DNA of 64,000 nt, taken from the NCBI GenBank assembly GCA_013396915.1, contig VWZL01002227.1:388903-452902 (forward strand), given 5' to 3'. The DNA is from Stercorarius parasiticus. Its lineage: Eukaryota > Chordata > Aves > Charadriiformes > Stercorariidae. Positions 36,733 to 46,160 of this stretch are shown in pieces. Below the pieces are notes generated by a model, which saw nothing but the letters and a program-made list of their open reading frames with translations, did not search any database and was not told the origin of the DNA. The position numbers were made by a program, and so were the translations under genes. Every line of letters begins with the position of its first letter. Position 1 is the first letter of the stretch.

Positions 36733-36942
36733 ATGCTTGTACAATATGTAGATGATTTGTTACTTGCCAGTAAGACAAATGAGGAGTGCTTGAAAGATAC
36801 TATTTGTCTACGTGGAATACTATTTGCCTTAGTGGAAAAAGGTTACTGTGCGCCTCTTTCTAAGATTCAGCTGTGTCAGCAGGAAGTAAAATATTTGGGA
36901 TTCATATTAAAAGAAGGACAAAGATTAGTAGACCCAGAATGA
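36733..36942 (+). pseudogene. ERV pol: reverse transcriptase C-terminal part with YVDD box
   Basis: This 70-codon frame begins at an internal methionine next to Q-Y-V-D-D-L-L-L-A-S. The catalytic Y-V-D-D box is at 36745-36756, so both active-site aspartates survive. It continues into K-Y-L-G-F-I-L-K-E-G-Q-R, the usual primer-grip and thumb-entry region. It ends at TGA (36940-36942), but the same frame continues to resemble polymerase for some codons, so the stop is a point mutation. The fingers and the first half of the palm are absent. The next recognisable part lies in another frame. Confidence 0.88.
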
Positions 36943-37087
36943 GTCCAGGCTATTGTAGAAATACTTCAACTGGTAATAAAGAAAACAATTGTGAGGATGT
37001 GTATGTTCAGTAGAATACTGCAGACCCTGGATACCGGGACTAGGGGAGTTAAGTAAGCCATGGACAGAAGCTACCAAGGCAGAGGAA

Positions 37088-37516
37088 GTGGAACCTATAC
37101 ATTGGGGTCCAGAGAAAGAAAAGGCTTTCCAAGCTATAAAAGGAGCTTTAGTTTCTGCTCAAGCACTGGGATTGCCAGATTACTCCAAACCCTTTGAACT
37201 ATTCGTGCATGAAAACAAAGGAGTAGCCACTGGAGTTCTGACTCAAAAGCTAGGTCCACACCGCTGCCCTGTGGTTTAGTACTCAACTCAGTTGGATCCT
37301 GTAGTGGCAGGGAATAATTCCTGTGTTAAAGTGATAGCAGCAACATCGACTATCATAGAAAGCAGCAGACCCTTAGTCCTGGGTCACCCAACAACTGTGT
37401 ATGTCTCGCATGAAGTAGAAGTGATTTTTAAGCAACATGCTTCACAGGCATTGTCCCCACAAAGAGCACATCATTATGAACTAACGATTTTAAATGCAGA
37501 TAAATATTACTTTTAA
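37088..37516 (+). pseudogene. ERV pol: connection (tether) domain
   Basis: The second plus-strand frame has words W-G-P-E-K-E-K-A-F-Q-A-I-K, then G-L-P-D-Y-S-K-P-F-E-L-F-V, then G-V-L-T-Q-K-L-G-P. This is typical of the connection between thumb and RNase H in class I ERV and gammaretroviral polymerases. A TAG at 37277-37279 interrupts it, and the frame resumes at once (L-D-P-V-V-A-G). It is shifted by one relative to the YVDD segment, so an indel lies between 36942 and 37088. Confidence 0.82.
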
Positions 37517-37559
37517 AAGACGTAATGTTTTTAATCAAGCAACTTTACTGCCTGCTCCC

Positions 37560-38096
37560 TCTGATGGTGAGCCGCATCATGATTTTGCTAAGGTAGTGTT
37601 TCACTCCAGCCACCTATGAGAAGATCTGTGGGATCAGCTTCTAGAGAACTCAGATCTGATCCTTCTCACTGATGGATCTTCATACTGTGCGAATGGAAAA
37701 TGACACACAAGCTATGAAGTGGTGAGAAACTTAGACGTACTTGAAGCAGAACCTCTACGACCCTTAGTGAGTGCCCAAAGGGCTGAATCAACTGCATTAG
37801 CAAGAGCAGTCTAGTGGGAACATAATCAGTGGGTAGCTATTTACACTGTTTCTAAAGGTGCTTTTGGAGTGTGTCATACAACGCATATGCTATGGAAAGA
37901 ATGAGGGTTCCTTACCTTGGTGGGAAAAAATATTTCTAATGGAACTGAAATCCGAATGCTGTTGGAAGCTATTCAGCTTCCAAGGGAAAGTGCTGTAATA
38001 CACTGTCCAGCTCATACCAAAGGATCCCAATAAACTGAAAGAAATAATGAATCGGCAGATAAAGCAGCTAAAGTTGCTGCCCATCAACCTATACAT
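37560..38096 (+). pseudogene. ERV pol: RNase H domain with one catalytic Asp lost
   Basis: RNase H removes the RNA strand during reverse transcription. In the third frame the first catalytic aspartate is kept in L-L-T-D-G-S-S (Asp codon 37671-37673) and the glutamate in Q-R-A-E-S-T-A (Glu codon 37785-37787). At the third site the sequence reads I-Y-T-V-S-K-G-A-F-G-V. A valine codon at 37848-37850 stands where the family has aspartate, so the domain would be inactive even without its stops (for example TAG at 37812-37814). The later word H-C-P-A-H-T-K-G matches the end of the domain. Confidence 0.8.
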
Positions 38097-38269
38097 GAGT
38101 GTACCACTATAACAACTCCCTCTGCTGATGATTAGTCAGATATCAATAATACAGCCCAAATGCAGAGGTTATTAAGGAAGAACGGACCAGATGGGAAAGT
38201 TGTGAAGCTGTGAAAGATGAAACTGAAATTTCAACTACCGAGAGAAACACCATTTTACCAAGAAAATAT

Positions 38270-39225
38270 TTAATGACTTTCTCTAGGTGGTTTCATGGTA
38301 AAACACACGTAGGGATGACAGCATTTGTTAACCAGAACAAGAAAATGTGGGATCCCATGGAATACATACAGCAGTAAAAAAGATTGAGTTCTTGTCCCAC
38401 ATATTGAAAGTTTTATGATGCAAAATCCAAATAGGGGGTTGGAAGACAACCATGGGCATACTTCCCATTCCAAAGACTGCAAATTGATTATGCTGACATA
38501 CTTCCCGTGAGTGGTCTTAAGCACCTGCTGGTAATCACGGATCAACTCTCAGGATGGGTAGAAGCTTTTCCCACCAGAAAGATGTGGTCAAAGCACTCTT
38601 GTGGGAAATCATTCCCAGATACAGAATACCTGAAACCATTCAATCCGATAGGGGTTCTCATTTTTCAGCAGGAGTACTAAACAATATCTATAAAAGTTTA
38701 TGAATACAGTGACAGCTACGTGTTCCGTATCATCCGCAGTCCTCAGGACAGGTGGAAAGAATGAATAGAACTCTTAAAAATAAAATTGCTTGAACTTGTA
38801 GTCAGGGAGGTTTGAAATTACCTGAAGTTTTAGGAATAGTGCTATAGGATATTAGAAATACCCTTTGCCAGCGTCTAGGGTTGTCAACCACAGAAATCAT
38901 GTTTGGCAGGCACTTTGCTGTACCTGGGACTTTTGTCCCCACTGTGACCAGCCTCTTAGATGGAGATGAACGAGTTGTGAAATTTGTGTTGATAGAAAAA
39001 CATTTACAAGAAAATAGGGCACAAGCCAGATGGTTTCAACCAGTACCAGCTGGAATGAAAATATGTGATATCTGGTCTGGAGATGCAATAATGATAAAAG
39101 TCCACTCTCACAAAACAAATTCGGACCCTAAATGGGAGGATTTGTATACTGTGTTATTAACTTCTTACTTTACTGTAAAGATTGCAGAAAAGAATAATTG
39201 GATTTACCACTCTCATGTTAAATGA
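38270..39225 (+). pseudogene. ERV pol: integrase with D, D-35-E core, frameshifted
   Basis: Integrase joins viral DNA to the chromosome. The first core aspartate is in Q-I-D-Y-A-D-I-L (Asp codon 38486-38488), followed by H-L-L-V-I-T-D-Q-L-S-G-W. A frameshift near 38578 moves the rest into another frame. There the second aspartate is in Q-S-D-R-G-S-H-F (38647-38649) and the glutamate in S-G-Q-V-E-R-M-N (38755-38757), exactly 35 residues apart. The C-terminal part (38881-39225, 114 codons) is open and contains P-K-W-E-D-L-Y-T-V-L-L-T-S, the strand-rich motif usual near the end of class I integrases. Stops remain between 38690 and 38850. The N-terminal zinc-binding part is hard to read (W-F-H-G-K-T-H may be its two histidines). 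Confidence 0.85.
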
Positions 39226-39515
39226 CTGTCCAAAGAACACCAGTTAGATTGACCACCGTCAACCCCATGGGACTCCATCAATCCTATCTTGGAGATTGAA
39301 CCTGGGACTGTTTGAGTTTACCAAGGCTGAAGGGATCCCAGAACCATGTCAGGTTTGTTCTCTTTCTAGAGTAACCTGGACCAAGGAATCACCTGCTGCT
39401 TGTCCAAGTGGACCATCAGAGCCCATAAATCAAGGACTGTGTCCTATTTTGTGTACTCACCATCCTTAAAGAGTAGCAGTCACTCCAGGCTCAGTTCCAA
39501 GAGAGGAAGGTTTGA

Positions 39516-39647
39516 GATATCATCATCACAGTTGGCTTTGGTTATCCTGCAGCTATTGTGGTCTATGTCATCCTGGGTGGTATATTAATAACTGTTATCA
39601 AGGTCATTGAGAAAATCATCATCGAGGTTGGGACTGGGGAAATATAA
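39516..39647 (+). pseudogene. Possible Env transmembrane anchor remnant
   Basis: This short frame between a TGA (39513) and TAA (39645-39647) holds a strongly hydrophobic run (A-A-I-V-V-Y-V-I-L-G-G-I-L-I-T-V) and then a basic and acidic tail. It lies where the membrane anchor and cytoplasmic tail of a retroviral envelope protein would be, between integrase and the polypurine tract. Only about 800 bp separate those two, so most of env is deleted. The call rests on position and hydropathy alone. Confidence 0.35.
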
Positions 39648-40028
39648 CCTGAAAAGGTGCGTCCATATACCTAAATTGGTGCTGTGCATGCAGATGGCAC
39701 CAACTGCCCAGTGAAGAAGGGTTAGCCACAAAACTCAGTGTTTTATTATTGGATTAAGATTATCTTCTATACCTTCTTAAAACAGGAGTAGAGTGGATTA
39801 TCCTAGTTCTGGTATTTAACCCTTCTTTGTATAGGTGTTTTGGTTCTCTTTCTTTTATACATTTATTCAAAAACAGCAGGCAAACCATTGCCAAAATGGG
39901 CTCAACCGTGCATTGGCAACCCCATTCTGTGAGAGTTATTCTCAAAACTGTAATATGCTTAGGAAATCTGTGCAAGAGTATTGAAGAGTCCTCATACAAG
40001 ACCAACTATAGATGGACAGGGATGCCTG

Positions 40029-40047
40029 AAAAAAGCAAAGGGAGGAC
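40029..40047 (+). promoter_or_regulatory. Polypurine tract before the 3' LTR
   Basis: A purine-rich run 'aaaaaagcaaagggaggac' directly precedes the TG that starts the LTR, as expected for the plus-strand primer site of a retrovirus. Confidence 0.75.
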
Positions 40048-40500
40048 TGTTATAGAATAAATTTGATTAAGTGCATTCTTCTCTCTGAATAGTCTCATTT
40101 AACTTTAGTAGTTTAGCGCTAGTAGCTAAAGTAGTTGGAGCCTTAGGCTGCAAGAGTTGATCGAGAGTAAACTTTTTGATAAAACCAGTGCTGTTAACAC
40201 AGGACTAGGTGAATCAGGCAGATACGAGTGGAATGAAGAAGATAAGGACAAAGGAAAAAATTCCAAGAGAATGAGGTAACTTCAGAAGAAGGCCAGTCCA
40301 GAAAGAGTGAAAACCAATAAGAAATCAAGAGACCACCAGCCAGAATTAAGTGGTTGGACTTGGGGACAGGGTGGTGCGTGGTATGGGTTTAATGGAGGAG
40401 CACAATCTGGGGTAGAGGTCCCTCTCCAGAAGCCCCCAGCTTGAGCTGTAACCTGAGAACTAATAAAGGAGGAATTGGAAACCTTCACTCCTTACATTAA
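40048..40500 (+). mobile_element. 3' LTR of the class I ERV
   Basis: It starts with TGTTATAG straight after the polypurine tract. A polyadenylation signal AATAAA lies at 40462-40467. The likely end is around '...cttaca' at 40496, giving about 450 bp with TGT...ACA ends. It may extend to about 40525 if U5 is longer. Its first 50 bp match the LTR remnant at 36321. Confidence 0.7.
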
Positions 40501-40525
40501 TCAGCAGGATTCTAGAGTCGGACCC

Positions 40526-41485
40526 TGTTATGGTGGCCAACGTGCATCAGTCCATGACAGTGCCTCTGTGATACCATATTTAAGAAGGGAAAAAACAGCA
40601 ACAGCTGCCAGAAGAGACAAGTGAGAATACATGACAGAAACAACTCTGCAGAGAGAAACAACTCTGCAGACACCAAGGTCAGTGAAGAAGGAGGGGGAGG
40701 AGGTGCTCCAGCCACTGGAGCAGAGATTCCCCTGCAGCCTGTGGTAAAGAACACGGCGAAGCAGGGTTTCCCTCTGCAGCCCATGGAGGACACCTCACAG
40801 GAGCAGGTGGATGTGCCCTGAAAGAAGCTGCAGCCTGTGGAAAGCCCATACCAGAGCAGGCTCCTGGCAGGAACTGCAGCCCATGGAGAGAAGCCCACAT
40901 AGGAGCAGGATTTCTGGCAGAACCTGTGACCCCATGGGGGATCCATGCTGGAGCAATCTGTTCCTGAAGGACTGCTCTCTGTAGAAAGGATCCATGCTGG
41001 AGCAGTTCTTGAAGAACTGCGCCTGTGGGAAGGACCCACTTTGGAAGAGTTCATGGAGGACTGTCTCCCATGGGTGGGACCCAATGCTTGGAGCAGGGAA
41101 AGAGTGTGGGGAGGAAGGATAGGCTGAGAGAATATGTAATGAACTGACCACAAGCCCCATTCCCCACCCCCCTGCACTGCTCAGGGACAGGAGGTAGATG
41201 AGTAAGGAGTGAAGTTGATCTTGGGAAGAAGGGAGAGTGGTGGGAAGGTGTTTTTAGATTTGTTCTTGTTTCTCATTATGCTACTCTGTTTGATTGTTAA
41301 TAAATGAAATTAATTTCCATGAATTGAGTCTGTTTTGCACCATGTTAGTAATTGCTGAGTGATCTCCCTGTCCTTATCTCAACCCACGAGCTTTTAATCT
41401 TTTTTTCCCCCTCCCCCTGTCCTGTTGAGGAGGGGGAGTGATAGAGTGGCTTCACTTGGCGTCTGGCTAAGGTCAACCCACCACA
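40526..41485 (+). mobile_element. Avian ERVL-like LTR, probably solitary
   Basis: A 960-bp element with TGTTATGG at its left end and ...ACCCACCACA at its right. The centre is a run of related units around 'ctggagcag' and 'gcagcccatggagg' (40680-41100). After it come an AATAAA at 41299-41304 and the GC-rich end 'ggtcaacccaccaca'. I recognise this layout from ERVL-type LTRs common in bird genomes. No internal retroviral sequence adjoins it. The flanking 5-mers (gaccc and ctgac) do not match, so a target-site duplication is not visible. Long antisense frames here (221 and 121 codons) follow from the repeated GC-rich units and are not genes. Confidence 0.8.
41299..41304 (+). terminator. Polyadenylation signal of the ERVL-like LTR
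   Basis: An AATAAA hexamer sits at the expected R-region position of the LTR. Confidence 0.6.
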
Positions 41486-43735
41486 CTGACAAAAGCCACA
41501 CTGATTTAACTAGTGAGACTGAAGTGACGGTTTTTGCTTCTGTAATGTCTTAGCTCGTGATATTTCCAAACAACTTGTTTTCAAAGAGGTAAGGCAGTTT
41601 TGCCCTATGAAAGGAAGTCTATACTGGTAGATGATAATGAAATTCTGAAAAAAAGGTCTAGAACAACTTGAATAAAACTTAATAAATGTGAAGAACTTTT
41701 CTGTGTGAGATGAAGTCCTGACTCCTTGAGGATAAGTACAAAATGAGAATACAAATCAGAGTGCCATCTGACTGCAATGTGGTCTTCTGGGAGATCACAG
41801 GTTATCTTTACGTACTGCTTCTTCATCAATAACAGATGAGCTACTATTTCTTCTTACGTGTCATTGCCCTTTCCTCAAAAACAAAAGGATGAAGTAGAGC
41901 ACTGGGGGGAGAAAAAGGTGAGGGAGAGATCCATGAGTGGGAATAATTGGATCAGTTTTTTGAACTACGCTTATATATAAACAGGGTTGGTGAATTACCT
42001 AAGCCTAGTCTTTTCTGATATGAGCAAGAAGAATAAATTCATTGGCTAAAAAATTAATTGGCTAAGTTCGTTGGTTAGAAAATTTTAAATTCAAAAGGCT
42101 TCATTAATACAATTAAATATAAGGAAAATCTACTAATATTTATGGGTTAAGATTACTTTGTGTAACCCTCTGAGGGATAAATTGATAATGTTCTCTTTCC
42201 ACAATGTATTACCATTAAATAAGACTTTCTCTATTTATACTGATATAACTGATTATAACTGAACTGGGAGTGTACTGAGAAATGGGATGTAATTTTTTTT
42301 GTACCTACCATCCATGTAAGAGCTGAGAGGACAGAAAAAGGAATTTCTAGTCAGGTGTTTGGATGATTCACTTTTCACTGCTGATTGCTCTATCAGTTCC
42401 AAAGACGGGTTTTCTGGAGAAGCAGTGCACGTTTGATGGGACGGCAGGCTGAATATTCATAAGGTGATTGACCTGCTGACTAAAGCAAAGGTAAATATAT
42501 CAACTGATATTTCTGATATCCAAGTCCACAGCTTTTTAATGCTCACACTGATCTAACTAATTGAAATATCTGAAGAACAATAAACATCAATTCAAGATTT
42601 TCTAATATCCACTTAACGACATCCAGAAGACAGAAATATTTATAATTTGGAAGCTCGTGGCCTGTTAGATTAAGTATCAAAATAGTTACCGTCCCCTAAA
42701 TTATGTACGTCTGTGGAAAAGAAAGGAGAAATTATCATACTGTTCTCTGTTGACTGTGCCTGTAGCTGCAGAGTCTCCCAGGTAATAATACAAAGGCCAC
42801 TGTGAGCCCTACATCATTTCATGTGTTAGCCCAAATGACAACTACTACAAAGAACATCACTGTAACCAAGACCCATTAAAGGTTCTTCAGCTCTGACTTC
42901 CCACTGAAGTATGTAGGAAATTAGATGAGGTGAATGCTGTACAATCAATAATGAACACCCAAATCTCTTCAGAGATCTTGGGTCTTGTACCACGTTTCCA
43001 TGAAAACTAATAATAATACAGTGATTTTATATTGTATGTTTATTCTTTATTTTCTGCTACTTTTATTTTGAGTTGATAGAAGTTGGAGGGATTAAAAACA
43101 TAGGCTATATTTTTTTTTTCCAAAATTTGAGGACATTTTCATGTACACACAATTATGATCATCTTCTCAAACTAATGTGGCTTCTTTGGCATTGAACTTT
43201 CTGCATAGATCCGTCCAAATTGAGAAGATTCTTGGAAAAGATCACAGCCTAGTGACTCACAATGGTCCAATTGTTTTTTCAAGTGCATCTGCTCTCCCTG
43301 AAGCTTCTGGGTTTTAAGCATTCCTCAAGTAAATATATTAATCTGAACAAATAAGGCACAAATGCATAACAGAAGGTAAAGATCCTCTGCAATAACTCAG
43401 GTCAAAAGTTATGTAATGTTTTTGTCACAGAAAATTTTCTTTGGTATGTTAAATCCTGCTGTGCCGCAGGAGGTTGCTCCTGTCTTAGTGGTTAATAAAG
43501 TCAAGGTCTTCATAATATTTCAATGAATTCACTGGCAAGACTCCAACTTTGACTTCACTGGCCTTTTAGTACAGAGATGACCTAAACCAGAGCACAGATA
43601 AACGTCACAAGCATTTTGGGTTGGAGTCTGCTCATTTAACACTGAAGATATTTATATTTGAGCTACCCAGCCTGTACTGCCTTTGTAATCAATGGAGATG
43701 TCTACTTTTAGCAAACATTAGAAATGGTTTACTTT

Positions 43736-43763
43736 AGCCATGACATTAAAGCCATGACATTAA
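43736..43763. repeat. Tandem duplication of a 14-bp unit
   Basis: The word 'agccatgacattaa' occurs twice in direct succession. Confidence 0.9.
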
Positions 43764-44871
43764 AACCCACAAGTGTTTTTATCTTTCTTTTGACCGTAAG
43801 AGAACCCTAGATGATTAAAATTCAGATGTAGACGTTAAGGACTTGAATCACTTACCTACACATGTGCCTCTAGGACTGTTTGATTCATTCTAGGGGACAT
43901 GTATAGGGTTTAGTGATATGGGACAGGACCCATGGGAGACCTGTGTCCTTCAGGAACAGCAGCTGGATGCTAAGTAGGATGTCTAAAGTGTCGTGGTCAT
44001 ATGGTGTATAAAGTGACATTAGACATTTATGTCCTATCTGAATTCTGCACCTATTGCTTGTTCTCATCTTGACACTTCATATGGTTGTCCATGTATAGTC
44101 CAAGAGTTTCAGAAGGGCCTGGAAGACCTGATCCATGGTAAGAAGCCCGTGTCCTCTGGAGCTGCAGATTTAGGTGATCTCAAAATGCAATGTCAGGCAC
44201 CTGACAAGCACTTCCAGTCTTCACTGGTTATGTGAAAGCCTCAACAGCTGGCTCATATGTGGACACACATATGTGGATATCTAATTTTAGATGTGTACAA
44301 TCTGTAACTGGGAGAAATTCCAGATCTGTATAGTTCTGTAGCTTTATTCAGTGGATCCATCTACAGATCCCACGTCTTGGAAACCTGGTGTACCTGAAAT
44401 GCAGCAGGATGTCTATGCTTAGGCCACTGAGCCTTGAGTTCAGATCTGACCTTAAGAGCCTGACCTAAGCTAATAATGGAGACCAAATGTGTAACCCTGC
44501 TGCCTGCACTTGCACCTAAAGTACAGGCATAGAGTCAACTGGTCCTCTCCAAGTTCTTTATTATCAGTAGGAAGAAGATGATGTCTCTGAAAAAAGATTA
44601 CTTGCGCCTGTGTTTTCCCTGATTAAAAAATGCCCTTTTCATCCATGAAGAAACATTTTCCACGATACATCAGTGGATATAATTTATCATACTATTCAAA
44701 TTTATCCTATGTGGGAGATGAGACCATATGGAAAACAGCTAAAGCACATTTTAAAAGCCAAGGAAAGGGAACTATAAATCTTGAGGTATGCTGTGCTGGA
44801 TGTTACACCAAATAGTCTGACATAAATTTTTTTTTAGCCTCAGCAGAACAGTAGAAGAGCTTTTTTTTTTT

Positions 44872-44898
44872 GGGGGGGGAGGGGGGGGAAGGGATGGG
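44872..44898 (+). repeat. G-quadruplex-forming G-tract
   Basis: Two runs of eight G, split by one A, are followed by two GGG runs with two-base loops, next to a T-run of eleven. This meets the common four-tract rule for a G-quadruplex on the plus strand. Confidence 0.85.
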
Positions 44899-45539
44899 AA
44901 TGGTTTAAGCTACTTTCCAGTGCTTTCATCTAAGAAAAAATTTGGTGCTTATTCTTTCCTAACAGTCTCCATATCACCACAGTATAGAGGGACAAATATT
45001 TGACATGAGATTGTACATTTGTTTGTGTCATCTGTAACAACGACTGCATCAGCAGAAATACTGAAGCAATAACCTTGGGTAATAGTTCTGTGGGTTGAAG
45101 CACTTGGCTTTCTGTTACCAAGCTGATGCTCATGTTGTCATTGTCTCCAGGCTGTAGTCAGTTCAACTGGCAGGAAAACAAATAATCAAAACAATCCATA
45201 CTGGCCCATCTCAGCAACAGCTACAAACTTGAATTTGGTGTTGGGTATCTAAATCTCTCTTCTAGTCATTTAAGTGATGATAAAGGGCTATCATTATCTG
45301 AGGAATTTCTGAATATCAGCATGTCATGATTTGAAATAGAGGAGACAGGGGAATGGCATCACAGGCTTTTGGATGAGGTATCAGATCTACAAGCTGCTGC
45401 TATTTAGTGTGTTCTGCAGGATGAGTCTGTTACTGTGGGTTGTCAGTGAGTTGCCATATGGTCAGACAGGATACCCATTTGCAGATGCGAATATGGTTTG
45501 GCATGACCAGACACCTGGAAGAAGGATTATTTTTGGATT

Positions 45540-46160
45540 ATGTGCAATCCTTTGAAAACTGAAAACCTGACTATTAAATACATTTATAAAAGTGGTGTGT
45601 GGGCAAACAAATACGTGTTCATTCGATGTCTGATTTTAGGTATTCAGGCTCTGCCTGCCCCCAGCAAATTAAACGGTGTCAAGGAGCACTCCTGGGCCTG
45701 GAGGCTGATCATTCATACTGTTGAATCATTGGAGTGGTCCCAGAATAGTTTTCACCTGGGCCAAGTAACGTTTTCCCTGAACAATTCCCACCTTGACAGC
45801 GTGGATCAAGGAGGGTCCCTACCAGGCAAGTTGAACAGAACTGCGTGGTTTTGCATGGCAAAAGGGGTTTATGCATACGCGCTGAGGCAGCTCTGTGTCA
45901 GCTGGCCAGTTGCAGGCACCTTCTGTAGTACAGACATTGCCTCAGGTTACAAACTCACGCCATCATTTTCCTCTGTTCTGTATATTCAGCAAACATGTAT
46001 CATTTGCCCATCCAACAGAGCACACAACATCTCCCCAACAAATGTCAGCTATTTAACAAAGCAAAGCTTCCTGGCTTCTAGGAAAGGGAATCTGAGTTTG
46101 GTTTCCTTATTGGATGTTTTCAGTATGGGATCACAGTCACCCTTTCATGTGGCACTGTGA
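45540..46160 (+). other. Unexplained 206-codon open reading frame
   Basis: This is the longest open frame in the window outside transposable elements, and G+C is slightly raised here. The translation shows no domain, signal peptide or repeat I recognise. It has a few N-x-S/T sites and no basic or low-complexity runs. No clear splice-site pair or promoter was identified around it. It may be chance openness, a lineage-specific exon or an old retrotransposon part. Listed as an open frame only, with no gene claimed. Confidence 0.2.

Larger units (their letters stand above)
36321..40500 (+). mobile_element. Class I (gammaretrovirus-like) endogenous retrovirus remnant
   Basis: The order from left to right is: damaged 5' LTR (36321), the last part of reverse transcriptase (YVDD), connection domain, RNase H, integrase, a possible Env anchor, polypurine tract and 3' LTR (40048). 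Gag, protease, most of RT and most of env are missing. Pol is scattered over all three plus-strand frames with several stops, so it is a dead copy. Assignment to class I rests on the YVDD context, the connection-domain words, the long integrase C-terminus and the LTR form. Target-site duplications could not be identified, partly because the left end is inside the tandem duplication and the right end touches another LTR. Confidence 0.85.

Noticed and set aside
40526..40545. 'tggtggcc' word as a tRNA primer-binding site after an LTR
   Set aside because: Only eight bases resemble an isoleucine-tRNA type site, and the word lies at the start of the next LTR, so it is better explained as LTR sequence.
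40512..41177. 221-codon minus-strand frame (and a 121-codon one at 40795-41160)
   Set aside because: Both are antisense to the repeated GC-rich units of the ERVL-like LTR, and the residues are repetitive and proline/serine/cysteine-rich as expected from that. No independent support for a gene.
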